From an uncultured Lachnospiraceae bacterium (lineage in GTDB: Bacteria; Bacillota; Clostridia; Lachnospirales; Lachnospiraceae): DNA of 64,000 bases. Shown piece by piece: positions 36,289 to 44,809 of this stretch. The stretch spans positions 61,923-125,922 of the forward strand of contig CADBIU010000012.1 in the NCBI GenBank assembly GCA_902794825.1, in the 5' to 3' direction. Position numbers and translations under genes: made by a program. The notes beneath the pieces were generated by a model. It had not been told where the DNA came from, ran no database searches, and saw only the letters and a program-made list of their open reading frames with translations. The number at the start of each line of letters is the position of its first letter. The stretch's first letter is position 1.

Positions 36289-37644
36289 ATGGATAATAAC
36301 CTGAATTTCCACGATGACAACATCCTGGCGAGATTCTTCGGCAGATCATCCAACTATACAGATATCCCAAATCCGCTCTTCAAAGAGTACAATGTTAAGA
36401 AAGGACTTCGAAATGATGACGGTACAGGCGTCCGGATCGGCCTCACCAAGGTAAGCGACGTCATTGGATACACAAAAGACGCAGACGGGAACGTTGTGCC
36501 CTGTGAGGGCGACCTGATCTATCGGGGCTACAGCATCCGGGATCTTTTAAAAAACCGTCAGGGCCATTTCGGCTACGAGGAGACGGTCTTTCTCCTGTTG
36601 TTCGGCTACCTTCCTGACCGCACCGAGTTTGACAACTTCAAGAAATGCATCTCGGCCCGCTACGATCTTCCCGCAGATTTCCTCACAAACGATATTCTTC
36701 AGACTCCCTCGAGGAATCTCATGAATAAGCTCCAGTCCAGTACGATCTCTCTCTACAATTACGCTCTGGATCCGGATGCGCAGGATGTCTATCAGACCCT
36801 GCTCAAGGGTATTGATCTTGTGGCTAAGTTTCCTTCCATCGGGTGCTATTCCTACTTTGCCAAGATGCACCATTTTTACAGGCAGTCGCTTATCATCCAT
36901 TATCCCAGACCCGAGTACTCAATTGCGGAGAACATCCTGTACATGCTAAGGAGCGATGGAAAGTTCACGGAGCGTGAGGCGTCTGTTCTCGACGCGATCC
37001 TCATGATCCACGCGGATCACGGTGGAGGAAATAACTCCACCTTCACCAACGTCGTTATGGGATCGACCGGGACCGATCTGTACTCCGCTGTCTGTGGCTC
37101 CATCGGCTCCCTCAAGGGTCCCAAGCATGGCGGCGCCAACATCAGCGTCAACAAGATGATGCAGCAGATCATCGCCGACACGAAATACTCCTGTGACGAT
37201 GCGCTTCTGCGCTCCATTGTGGACAGGATCCTGGATAAGGACTATTTTGACAATTCCGGCCTGGTCTACGGATTCGGCCACGCCGTATACACTCTGAGCG
37301 ATCCCAGATGCGAACTTCTCCGCTCTCTGTGCAAGACTCTTGCGGAAGAGCAAGGCTGCCCCGAGAGATATAAGTTCTACTCCAAATTCGAGAACATTGT
37401 CAAGGAAGCAGTCCTTGAGAACCGCGGAAAGCCGATCTGCACAAATGTGGATTATTACTCAGGTTTCGCCTACACGATGCTGGGCATCCCGGAAGATCTC
37501 TTTACGCCTCTGTTCGCGATCGCGCGTGTAGCCGGCTGGGTCGCCCACAACGTTGAGAACAAGATGTACGACGGAAAGATCATGCGTCCCGCTACCAAAT
37601 ATATCGGCGATCATCAGAAATATGTCCCGATGAAGAAGAGATAA
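36289..37644 (+). CDS. gltA: citrate synthase
   Basis: Citrate synthase joins acetyl-CoA and oxaloacetate. The catalytic residues are visible: His in MIHADHGGGNNSTF, His in YGFGHAVYTLSDPR and Asp in NVDYYSGFAY near the C-terminus; GSLKGPKHGGAN is the substrate loop. At 451 residues it is of the longer anaerobe type. No aconitase or isocitrate dehydrogenase gene is near, so it may feed glutamate synthesis through genes elsewhere. It is one of four plus-strand genes. Confidence 0.96.
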   Translation: MDNNLNFHDDNILARFFGRSSNYTDIPNPLFKEYNVKKGLRNDDGTGVRIGLTKVSDVIGYTKDADGNVVPCEGDLIYRGYSIRDLLKNRQGHFGYEETVFLLLFGYLPDRTEFDNFKKCISARYDLPADFLTNDILQTPSRNLMNKLQSSTISLYNYALDPDAQDVYQTLLKGIDLVAKFPSIGCYSYFAKMHHFYRQSLIIHYPRPEYSIAENILYMLRSDGKFTEREASVLDAILMIHADHGGGNNSTFTNVVMGSTGTDLYSAVCGSIGSLKGPKHGGANISVNKMMQQIIADTKYSCDDALLRSIVDRILDKDYFDNSGLVYGFGHAVYTLSDPRCELLRSLCKTLAEEQGCPERYKFYSKFENIVKEAVLENRGKPICTNVDYYSGFAYTMLGIPEDLFTPLFAIARVAGWVAHNVENKMYDGKIMRPATKYIGDHQKYVPMKKR

Positions 37645-37671
37645 AAGCCGAATACACTTCAAACGAAAAAA

Positions 37672-37697
37672 AGGCTGTCACCTCAGTGTGGCAGCCT
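37672..37697. terminator. bidirectional terminator between gltA and the PurF-like gene
   Basis: AGGCTGTCAC and GTGGCAGCCT enclose a short loop (one mismatch). On the minus strand TTTTTTT follows, ending the PurF-like gene; on the plus strand ATTTCTTATGTCTTT follows. Confidence 0.8.
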
Positions 37698-37710
37698 ATT
37701 TCTTATGTCT

Positions 37711-39135
37711 TTATTCTTTTCCGTTCCAGCAGTATGTGCACAGCTTGCAGGGCTCAAGATCGATCGCTTCGATCATATCGTCAAGACGGTGGTAATGCAG
37801 GGATGTGAAATTCAGTTCTTTCCTGATCTCCTCGAGCATTGCGTGGTACTGGTCCGAATCGGGATCCGTATACTTTTCGACCATTTCATCCGTAAATTTG
37901 GATGTTCCCTCGAGCATCTCGATCTTTCTTCGCGTGATCAGTTCTTTCTCAGAGTCTGAACGGGAGAAGTTGAGGTACTTGCATCCGAACACAAGGGGCG
38001 GACAGGCGGGTCTTATGTGTACTTCGCTTGCGCCGCTGCTGTACAGATATTCAGTAGTCTCTCTGAGCTGAGTGCCTCTGACAATGGAATCGTCGATCAG
38101 GAGGAGTTTTTTGCCCGCGATCAGTTCGTGGATCGGGATCAGCTTCATCTTGGCGATCAGGTCTCTCCTGCTCTGCTGAGTCGGCATAAAGGACCTGGGC
38201 CATGTGGGCGTATATTTCACAAACGGTCTCGAATAGGGGACGTTTGATCTGTTCGCGTAGCCAATGGCGTGCGCGACGCCTGAATCCGGAACGCCCGCGA
38301 CACAGTCGGGATGAATGTTTCCGCGCCTTAAGTCTCTTTCCGCAAGTTTGCGGCCGCAGCCGTACCTCATGTCCTCGACATTAAGTCCCTCGTAGGAGGA
38401 CGCCGGGAATCCGTAATAGATCCATAAAAAGCTGCAGATCCTCATCTCCCTGCGGGCCGGTATCTTTACTTCATATCCTTCCGGATCGATGAAAACAACT
38501 TCGCCGGGGCCGAGTTCTTTCTCCGTCGTGTATCCGAGATTGAGGAAGGAGAAACTCTCAAAGCATACACAGTACCCTGTATCCTTCTTTCCGATCACAC
38601 AGGGAGTCCTGCCCCACTTATCCCTGGAAGCATAGATGCCCTTGGGCGTCATGATCAGGAATGTCATAGAGCCCTCGATCATGTCCTGCGCATACTTTAT
38701 TCCCTCGAGAATATCCTTTTTCTGGTTGATCAGGGAGGCGACCATCTCGGTGGGATTGATATCGCCGCCGCTCATTTCCAGGAAATGAGAGTGCGTACCG
38801 CCAAAAAGCATATCCGTCAGTTCCCTGATATTGTTGATCCGTCCCACAGTAGTAATGGCATAAGTGCCATGATGCGAGCGGACGATCAGCGGCTGGGGCT
38901 CATAATCGCTGATGCACCCTATGCCGAGATTTCCCTTCATCTTTGCCAGATCTTTTTCAAATTTAGGTCTGAAATTCGAGCTCTCTATGTTGTGTATCGC
39001 CCTGTCAAACCCGCTTTTCGAATCATAAAGCGCCATACCGGCGCGCCTTGTTCCAAGGTGTGAATGATAGTCCGTTCCATAAAACAGATCAAATGCCACA
39101 TCCTCACGCAGTGCGGCGCCAAAAAAACCACCCAT
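37711..39135 (-). CDS. PurF-like phosphoribosyltransferase lacking the glutaminase cysteine
   Basis: The 474-residue protein aligns with amidophosphoribosyltransferase over its length: GNLGIGCISDYEPQPLIV in the N-terminal half, ASRDKWGRTPCVIG, GVPDSGVAHAIGYA, and the PRPP loop LLIDDSIVRGTQLRET. However, it starts MGGFFGAALREDV; true PurF begins with a catalytic cysteine (CGVFG-type). The RGQ segment that binds glutamine is also replaced (HLGTRRAGMA). The ribosome site AAGGAGG fixes this start, so glutamine-dependent activity is unlikely. It could use ammonia or be a regulatory paralogue. The C-terminus ends CKLCTYCWNGKE, with three cysteines. Confidence 0.85.
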   Translation of the reverse strand: MGGFFGAALREDVAFDLFYGTDYHSHLGTRRAGMALYDSKSGFDRAIHNIESSNFRPKFEKDLAKMKGNLGIGCISDYEPQPLIVRSHHGTYAITTVGRINNIRELTDMLFGGTHSHFLEMSGGDINPTEMVASLINQKKDILEGIKYAQDMIEGSMTFLIMTPKGIYASRDKWGRTPCVIGKKDTGYCVCFESFSFLNLGYTTEKELGPGEVVFIDPEGYEVKIPARREMRICSFLWIYYGFPASSYEGLNVEDMRYGCGRKLAERDLRRGNIHPDCVAGVPDSGVAHAIGYANRSNVPYSRPFVKYTPTWPRSFMPTQQSRRDLIAKMKLIPIHELIAGKKLLLIDDSIVRGTQLRETTEYLYSSGASEVHIRPACPPLVFGCKYLNFSRSDSEKELITRRKIEMLEGTSKFTDEMVEKYTDPDSDQYHAMLEEIRKELNFTSLHYHRLDDMIEAIDLEPCKLCTYCWNGKE

Positions 39136-39187
39136 GCTGCCTCCTTAATAATTGAGCGATAATTCGCACATCGGTTACAACACGCTA

Positions 39188-39216
39188 ATCTTAACATTGA
39201 AAAGCGCAAATTGTAA
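39188..39216 (-). promoter_or_regulatory. possible promoter of the PurF-like gene
   Basis: TTACAA and TAAGAT are 17 bases apart on the minus strand, about 55 bases before the ATG. Each hexamer is only a partial match. Confidence 0.4.
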
Positions 39217-39266
39217 GACGTGGGAATCCACTAAAAGAAAGCATGTAAACGGGTGGTTTTGGTCAA

Positions 39267-39300
39267 AATATACAAACAGGCTATATCCTATTTGTATATT
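39267..39300 (-). terminator. terminator abutting the hydrolase stop codon
   Basis: AATATACAAA and TTTGTATATT pair, with an inner TAGGA/CCTG helix; on the minus strand TTGACC follows. The stem begins directly after the stop codon of the hydrolase. Confidence 0.6.
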
Positions 39301-40212
39301 CTATCTGTAACCGGGTTGGACGAAACTGAGAACATCTTTATAGACGATCTCTTTACCGGTCTCATTGAGGATCTCATGCCTCATATTCGGGTATAGTTTT
39401 AAAGTTGCTCCTGTAAGTCCGAGACTTCTGTATTTTCTCCAGAGCCATACCGGTCCTTTCCCCATGCGGCCGACCGGATCATCCTGTCCGGAAATGATGT
39501 AAATCTTCTCTCTGCGGGATATCTTGGCCATCTCGTTCTTGTCCCAGATCCTGGACAGCCCCTTAAGGAACTCTTTCCAGAAACCTCCGGTGTTCTCGTG
39601 TCCGCACCAGGGATCGTTGATATAGGCCTGAACGTTTTCCTTGTTGTATGAGAGCCAGTCGTAATCCGTCTCCCGGTCCTTTACCGCTTTGGAGAAACTC
39701 CCCATTCCCATATTCTGCAGGGCGGGACTGCTCTGATACCAGTTATTGTCGCGCACAATGCTTCTTGCAAGGGTGTATCCTGTCTTCATCAGACTTGCCT
39801 GTCCGCCGTTGGATCCGCACAGAATAATGCCGTTCGTACTGCACGGATACTTTTCCAAATACGCCTGTACCATAAAGGACCCCATAGAATGGCCCATAAG
39901 AAAAGTGGGAAGGCCGTTGGAAGACGCAAGCTTCACCATCTGAAAGATCGCCTTCACTGTTTTGTCAAAAGCGCCCTCCGGCCATCTCTCCTGCATATCT
40001 TCAGACGGCGCGTTAAGCCCCTGTCCGAAAGCGTCAAGGCACCAAATATTGACATGCTGCTCATTCATCCATTCCGCAAACGGCTCATAGCGCTTCGCGT
40101 ATTCATTCATTCCGGTAATGATCGTAAGATTTGTCACAGGGTCTTTCGCAGGCCAGTGCCAGCCTTTGAGCGTTTCCCCGCTTCTGATCGTAACTTCAAA
40201 TATTTCGGACAT
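39301..40212 (-). CDS. alpha/beta hydrolase (serine aminopeptidase S33 / monoglyceride lipase type)
   Basis: A soluble 303-residue alpha/beta hydrolase. The nucleophile serine is in LMGHSMGSFMVQAYL near residue 108, the acid in ISGQDDPVGRMGKG and the histidine in NMRHEILNETGK. The N-terminal WHWPAKDPVTNLTIITGMNEYAKRYEPFA is typical of the lysophospholipase/monoglyceride lipase group. Its start overlaps the end of the zinc-ribbon gene by 17 bases, so the two are translated from one transcript. Confidence 0.9.
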   Translation of the reverse strand: MSEIFEVTIRSGETLKGWHWPAKDPVTNLTIITGMNEYAKRYEPFAEWMNEQHVNIWCLDAFGQGLNAPSEDMQERWPEGAFDKTVKAIFQMVKLASSNGLPTFLMGHSMGSFMVQAYLEKYPCSTNGIILCGSNGGQASLMKTGYTLARSIVRDNNWYQSSPALQNMGMGSFSKAVKDRETDYDWLSYNKENVQAYINDPWCGHENTGGFWKEFLKGLSRIWDKNEMAKISRREKIYIISGQDDPVGRMGKGPVWLWRKYRSLGLTGATLKLYPNMRHEILNETGKEIVYKDVLSFVQPGYR

Positions 40213-41023
40213 TCTCCGATACCTCCAAGGCAGGAGCGATCTCGCTTACGGCCTCGTTGGCGACGTCTACAAGAGCAGAAGCCGCAGCCTCCCTCTCCTC
40301 GCGCGCAAGTCTGGCGCTCTCTTCCTGAGCTTCCTTCTCCGCCTGCATTCTGGCTGATTTCTCTGCCCTTACGATCTTTCTGCAGTCGCCGCAGATCGTG
40401 GGAATATGCTCCCAGCCCTTATTGATCCTGAAAGTCTTGCCGCACTTGGCGCATTTGCGGTCTTCCCAGTTTTCCTTATCTTTGTCAAAACATTCCTTGC
40501 AAAGGTTCGGTATGTGCTTCCACTCAGTATTGTAACGGATCGGAACTCCGCAGATCTTGCAGGGTTTCTCCTTCCACTTGGCCTGTTCCTTAGCATTTTC
40601 CTCTTTCAGGTATTCAAGCCTTGCGTTAAATCCGTCCCATGCTTCCTGGACCTTATCCCTGAGGATCTTCTGGGCGTTAAGGGCTTTGTTGAACGCTGCC
40701 CGCGCTTCATCAAGCTCTCCGAAGCAGGATTTCTTGGATTCATAGATCTCAGTGAGTTTCTCCTGCATTGACTGTGCCATCGAGCGATGCTCGTCGGCCG
40801 CATCTCTGTCGCCGCCAGCGCGCTCACTTCTCATAGCGTTATACTCAGAGTCAATTCCTTTCTTCAGCTCGGTGATCTTCGCATTAAAGGTCTGGATCCT
40901 GCTACCTGTTTCATTCAGGCGCGCCTTGGCCTCATCTGTGATTTTTTTTGCTTCTGCGTATGCAGATCTTGCACTGCTGAGTGCCTCTCCAAGTCGTGAC
41001 AGTTCCGGATCTTTACCAGACAT
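40196..41023 (-). CDS. coiled-coil zinc-ribbon protein, unknown function
   Basis: The 275-residue protein is not one I recognise. Residues 5-150 are charged heptad-like helix (SRLGEALSSARSAYAEAK onward) and probably form a coiled coil. Residues 155-220 hold two related zinc ribbons: CKICGVPIRYNTEWKHIP then CKECF, and CAKCGKTFRINKGWEHIP then CGDC. The tail is alanine/glutamate-rich helix. The ATG at 41023 has AGGAGG ten bases upstream; a TTG three codons earlier is too close to that site. It has a near-perfect promoter and overlaps the hydrolase gene. Confidence 0.75.
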   Translation of the reverse strand: MSGKDPELSRLGEALSSARSAYAEAKKITDEAKARLNETGSRIQTFNAKITELKKGIDSEYNAMRSERAGGDRDAADEHRSMAQSMQEKLTEIYESKKSCFGELDEARAAFNKALNAQKILRDKVQEAWDGFNARLEYLKEENAKEQAKWKEKPCKICGVPIRYNTEWKHIPNLCKECFDKDKENWEDRKCAKCGKTFRINKGWEHIPTICGDCRKIVRAEKSARMQAEKEAQEESARLAREEREAAASALVDVANEAVSEIAPALEVSENVRNI

Positions 41024-41085
41024 GTTTTTCAAACCTCCTGTACCAGTACGTCTATAATCATTCCCTTTAGGAATCTCACTTTTCT

Positions 41086-41114
41086 ATTATATTTTTGTTG
41101 ATTCCAAGTGTAAA
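41086..41114 (-). promoter_or_regulatory. promoter of the zinc-ribbon/hydrolase operon
   Basis: TTTACA and a perfect TATAAT are separated by 17 bases on the minus strand, about 60 bases upstream of the start codon. Confidence 0.7.
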
Positions 41115-41147
41115 TATAAAAATTTAATATAAATATAAAAATTTAAT
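41111..41147. repeat. AT-only 18-bp direct repeat
   Basis: TAAATATAAAAATTTAAT occurs perfectly at 41111-41128 and 41130-41147 (19-bp period) in a stretch of almost pure A+T that reaches 41164. It is just upstream of the -35 of the zinc-ribbon promoter, where UP-element-like DNA would lie. Confidence 0.8.
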
Positions 41148-41195
41148 AAATATATATATTATTTCGTTAAGCGCAGTTTTTTGGACAAGCCCTTT

Positions 41196-43811
41196 TTATA
41201 TGCTTCTGAGGATCGTCTCTATTTTGTCAGCGCCGGCCTCATCCAGTTTGAGTATCAGAGTTACTTCACCGCTCCTTGTGTTAACTTCCTGATGGATCGG
41301 CGGAAGAAGTTCCGCTCCCACAGCCAGATAAAGGAGCTGGCAGACCGTAGTTTCAGAATCAGTCCACTGTATCTTCTCACCGTAAGCATCCCTGCGGACG
41401 CGGATCCTGTCGACGGGGTAGGTCACAGGATATGTGCGCTGATTCCTGTTCTCCCCGCGAAGGTGGAACATCTCAAGCTGTCCGAGCATGAACCTCAGGA
41501 TCTCCCCCACCTGCTCGCTGTAGATCCTGTCTGAACTTAAGGCGACATCCTTGAAGCCGACACTTACAGGTTCCTCATCTCCCAGAAGTTTAACGACGAC
41601 TGTTCCCTCATCCTCCGGTCTTACTGTACTCGCGCTCTCCTTACCGGTCGTGCAGTAGCGGAACAGTTTCCTTACACCCAGTTCATTGAGTTCCCAGTGA
41701 TTTTTCTTCTGTTTCTCCTGCCGGTCATCAAACGCCTTTGCGTACAGGCTCCAGTTATCTTCAACTTCCCTGCGCTTTTCATCGCTTAATCCCGATTCAC
41801 TCACGGATCCCCTGAGAAGTTCCTCAATATATCCCATTCTCTGTCTGTCGTCGCGGCTGCGCCGTCCAAGGATCGTATCGACTCTCTTTCTGAGTCCGTC
41901 GTTGGGATAAAAGATCGCGTTCTTGAAGATCACTGCGAAGCGAAGGGCGCTGTCCGGATCCATTCCCGATACAGCGGCCAGATACAGAAGAAACCTCTCG
42001 CACTGCAGCTGGCTCATGCCCCGAAGGTAACTTACGGGGTGACTCTTAAAACGCTCCTCCCGCATGATCCGTTCAAAGGACCTGAGTTCCTGCCTTGAAC
42101 TCTCCGTTCTGTTCTCACCTTTGTGCTCGGAAAGCTCAAGGAAGTAGGTTTTGCGATTATACACCGCGCCGCTTCGGAGTCCTCCGTAATTGAATTTCCA
42201 GGAGACCGCGGATTTTTCAAAGAAATCCCTGAGCGCGGAAATCTCTCCCTGTACACCTGCGGCCTTCCATCCTCCGATCCTGTCCATGAGCTGCCGCGCG
42301 GCGTCGTTGGACGGGTTTTCAAGCCAGGTTATGGCGGCTTCCGCAAATACTGCGGCGTCGTGTTCATCCATCCCGTTGAGGGCTCCGCAGAAGTCGACGA
42401 ACTTCTCGATCTCCTCCTTGTCCATATCCCTCAGGATACTGATCGGGTCCTCAACAAATTCGTTATTCTCAAGTATGTCGGCAAATGCCTGAAGGTCTTC
42501 GGGCACTACGTTGTCGGCGATCACATGGCCATATGCTTCTTCGAAAACAGCCCAGTCGGTCTTCACCGTATTTCTGCACTTCTTGTAATTATATCTCCAG
42601 ATGGATACGAGATCGCGTACCGCTTGTTCGATCGAAAAGTTTCTCTCTTCATCAGTCCTGTTGTCCCATCCGAAGAAGGAGTCCATCTCGGTGGCGTATT
42701 CCTGCTCCGGCGATAACAGCCACCTTGTGATCAGATAAGCTGCAAGAGCGGAATTCTCCGGAGTGCCGGAGGAGGCGTGCAGCATCGTCAAAAAATGGAT
42801 CGACTGCTCTCTCTTCATCTGCTGTCTGAGGAATTTCAAAGGTTCCTTCTGAAATTCCGGAATATTGAGAACAGCTTCATCAAGATACAGCTCAGGTACT
42901 CCGGGCTCATTGACATCCTGCGGAAAATGTCTGAACAGGGCGCCATACTCCTCCCATTTCTCACTCACCGCTTTCCTGCAGCCCGCGGAATTTGTGTGCC
43001 ACTTATATGCCGCGGACCTCAGGTACTCGCCAAAGAAAGATCTCCTTCTGGCGTCGTCCTTGAAATCCCTGCTGTTCATATCCATATGGACCATCAGTGT
43101 CAGCGTCTGGACCTCCGGGTCCTCCGGGTACTTGATATAGGTATTGAGCAGGTTTCCGAAATCTCTCACGAAATCTCCGATGCTCTTTTGGGTCCTCACT
43201 GCTACATTTGTTCCGGCCGCATGTTCATATTCATAAATGCACTCTGTGATCAGGGCAATAAAACGAAGCCGCTCTTCCTCCCTGATCCCAAGCAGGTACT
43301 GCACCGGATTTTCCCTGAATCTGCGCTCCCCGAGTTTCTCATCGTACGGCGCGAGCTCCTCGGGAATATCCTCCTGGGCCCTGACTGCCTCGATCCACCT
43401 CGCTCTGTATACGGAAGCGGCTTCCTGCCACTCCCTGCGGCACAGAAGCTGATTGTCCCTAAAGAACTGGCCCGTGACCCGGTACCGGTCATTGAAGAAA
43501 TCCGTCACCTCCTGCATAGAGCGGAAGTTCTGTCCCCCGATCCACGTGTTGAGCATGCGCACGGAAAGATCCGATCTCCTGACCAGGTACTCATTGACGG
43601 CCATTATGTAGTCGGTCTCAAAGTATTCCTCGGATCCGTTTTCGATCGCGATCAGAGCCTCTAAAAAGATCAGAAGCCAAAGCCGGTCTCTCATAGCGGC
43701 TCTGCTCAGGAAAAAGGTGGGAGAATCCATGAATTCTTCACTGTTTTTTGATGTGCCGGAGAGCACCGAAAAGCATCTCTTCTCTGTTTGTTTCAAATGC
43801 AGATCATCCAT
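41196..43811 (-). CDS. unrecognised 871-residue protein built of five tandem repeats
   Basis: I recognise no known domain. Reading the protein against itself, a motif of the form F-x3-P-x2-(F/Y/I)-L-x(6-8)-(helix) recurs at residues 27 (FMDSPTFFLS), 165 (FRENPVQYLLGI), 320 (FQKEPLKFLRQQM), 452 (FVEDPISILRDMD) and 588 (FKSHPVSYLRGMS). Each is followed by a hydrophobic helix, then a segment with Trp and a charged K/R-x2-W-x2-Y/F stretch, so the unit is about 120-155 residues. A different, more beta-rich region (706-871) closes the protein. There is no signal peptide or membrane span; it should be a soluble helical-repeat protein. It follows metA by 61 bp. Confidence 0.8.
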   Translation of the reverse strand: MDDLHLKQTEKRCFSVLSGTSKNSEEFMDSPTFFLSRAAMRDRLWLLIFLEALIAIENGSEEYFETDYIMAVNEYLVRRSDLSVRMLNTWIGGQNFRSMQEVTDFFNDRYRVTGQFFRDNQLLCRREWQEAASVYRARWIEAVRAQEDIPEELAPYDEKLGERRFRENPVQYLLGIREEERLRFIALITECIYEYEHAAGTNVAVRTQKSIGDFVRDFGNLLNTYIKYPEDPEVQTLTLMVHMDMNSRDFKDDARRRSFFGEYLRSAAYKWHTNSAGCRKAVSEKWEEYGALFRHFPQDVNEPGVPELYLDEAVLNIPEFQKEPLKFLRQQMKREQSIHFLTMLHASSGTPENSALAAYLITRWLLSPEQEYATEMDSFFGWDNRTDEERNFSIEQAVRDLVSIWRYNYKKCRNTVKTDWAVFEEAYGHVIADNVVPEDLQAFADILENNEFVEDPISILRDMDKEEIEKFVDFCGALNGMDEHDAAVFAEAAITWLENPSNDAARQLMDRIGGWKAAGVQGEISALRDFFEKSAVSWKFNYGGLRSGAVYNRKTYFLELSEHKGENRTESSRQELRSFERIMREERFKSHPVSYLRGMSQLQCERFLLYLAAVSGMDPDSALRFAVIFKNAIFYPNDGLRKRVDTILGRRSRDDRQRMGYIEELLRGSVSESGLSDEKRREVEDNWSLYAKAFDDRQEKQKKNHWELNELGVRKLFRYCTTGKESASTVRPEDEGTVVVKLLGDEEPVSVGFKDVALSSDRIYSEQVGEILRFMLGQLEMFHLRGENRNQRTYPVTYPVDRIRVRRDAYGEKIQWTDSETTVCQLLYLAVGAELLPPIHQEVNTRSGEVTLILKLDEAGADKIETILRSI

Positions 43812-43872
43812 ACTGTTGTCCTGTTCTCCAAACTTCGGGTCCGCTTCCCGTCTGAGAGCGCGGAAGGTTTCT

Positions 43873-44790
43873 TCAGCGGATCTCGTTCAGATCGTAAGGC
43901 GTCCGCTGATAGACGTAATAGTTGAGCCAGTTGCTGTACAGGAGGTAGCTGTGGGCGCGCCACTCGAGAAGCGGCTTATTATCAGGGTTGTCATCCGGGA
44001 AATAGTTGATCGGGATCGCGGTGCCGAGCCCTTTGCGCGCATCCCTGAAGTACTCGTCCCTGAGAGTGTTGCGGTCATATTCCGCGTGTCCCATGATAAA
44101 GATCATCCTTCCATCCCTTGACATGCACAGCAGGACTCCGGCTTCCTCAGACTCCGCAAGGATCTTCAGGTCCCTGCATCCGTGAAGGGCCCTGGCCGGC
44201 ACCTCGGTATAACGGCTGTGGGGGATCAGGAAATAGTCGTCAAATCCCCGGACCAGAGGCTCTCTTCTGTGACGCACTTTGTGGGAATAGACGCCGAACA
44301 GCTTCTCCGAGAGCATTCTCTTTTTCAGGCCGTAATGATAATAGAGACCTGCCTGGGCTCCCCAGCAGATATGAAATGTGCTGAATACATTGGTCTTGCT
44401 CCACGCAAAAACATCGCAGAGCTCGGGCCAGTAGTCCACTTCTTCATACTCCATCTTTTCCACAGGAGCGCCTGTTATGATCAGACCGTCGAATCTCTGC
44501 TCTCTTAGTTCCTCAAACGTGTAATAGAACTTCTGCAGGTGGGAGATCGGGGTGTTGAGAGATTTATGGGAGCTCATCCTCATGAAAGTGATGTCGATCT
44601 GCAGCGGCGTGTTGGACAGCATTCTGAGAAGCTGGAGCTCCGTCTCCTCTTTCTTGGGCATCAGATTCAGAATACAGAGCTGCAGCGGGCGGATATCCTG
44701 ATGCGTAGCGCGGTTTTCATCCACTACAAACAGGTTTTCCTTTTCCAGTATTTCCTTGACCGGCAGGTCATTCTGTATTTTGATAGGCAT
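43873..44790 (-). CDS. metAA: homoserine O-acetyltransferase, MetA family
   Basis: MetA-family enzyme activating homoserine for methionine synthesis. The nucleophile cysteine is in FHICWGAQAGLYYHYG, the histidine and glutamate in MGHAEYDRNTLRDEY. Acyl choice in this family follows one residue after GAP: Gly for succinyl-CoA, Glu for acetyl-CoA. Here the segment reads ITGAPVEKMEYEEVDYW, so glutamate, and acetyl-CoA is the expected donor. The 305-residue length is normal. It lies 19 bp after ligA, in the mecA-rluF-ligA-metA run; no SAM riboswitch or T-box is seen before it. Confidence 0.93.
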   Translation of the reverse strand: MPIKIQNDLPVKEILEKENLFVVDENRATHQDIRPLQLCILNLMPKKEETELQLLRMLSNTPLQIDITFMRMSSHKSLNTPISHLQKFYYTFEELREQRFDGLIITGAPVEKMEYEEVDYWPELCDVFAWSKTNVFSTFHICWGAQAGLYYHYGLKKRMLSEKLFGVYSHKVRHRREPLVRGFDDYFLIPHSRYTEVPARALHGCRDLKILAESEEAGVLLCMSRDGRMIFIMGHAEYDRNTLRDEYFRDARKGLGTAIPINYFPDDNPDNKPLLEWRAHSYLLYSNWLNYYVYQRTPYDLNEIR

Positions 44791-44809
44791 ATCAGTTCCT
44801 CCGTATTCT

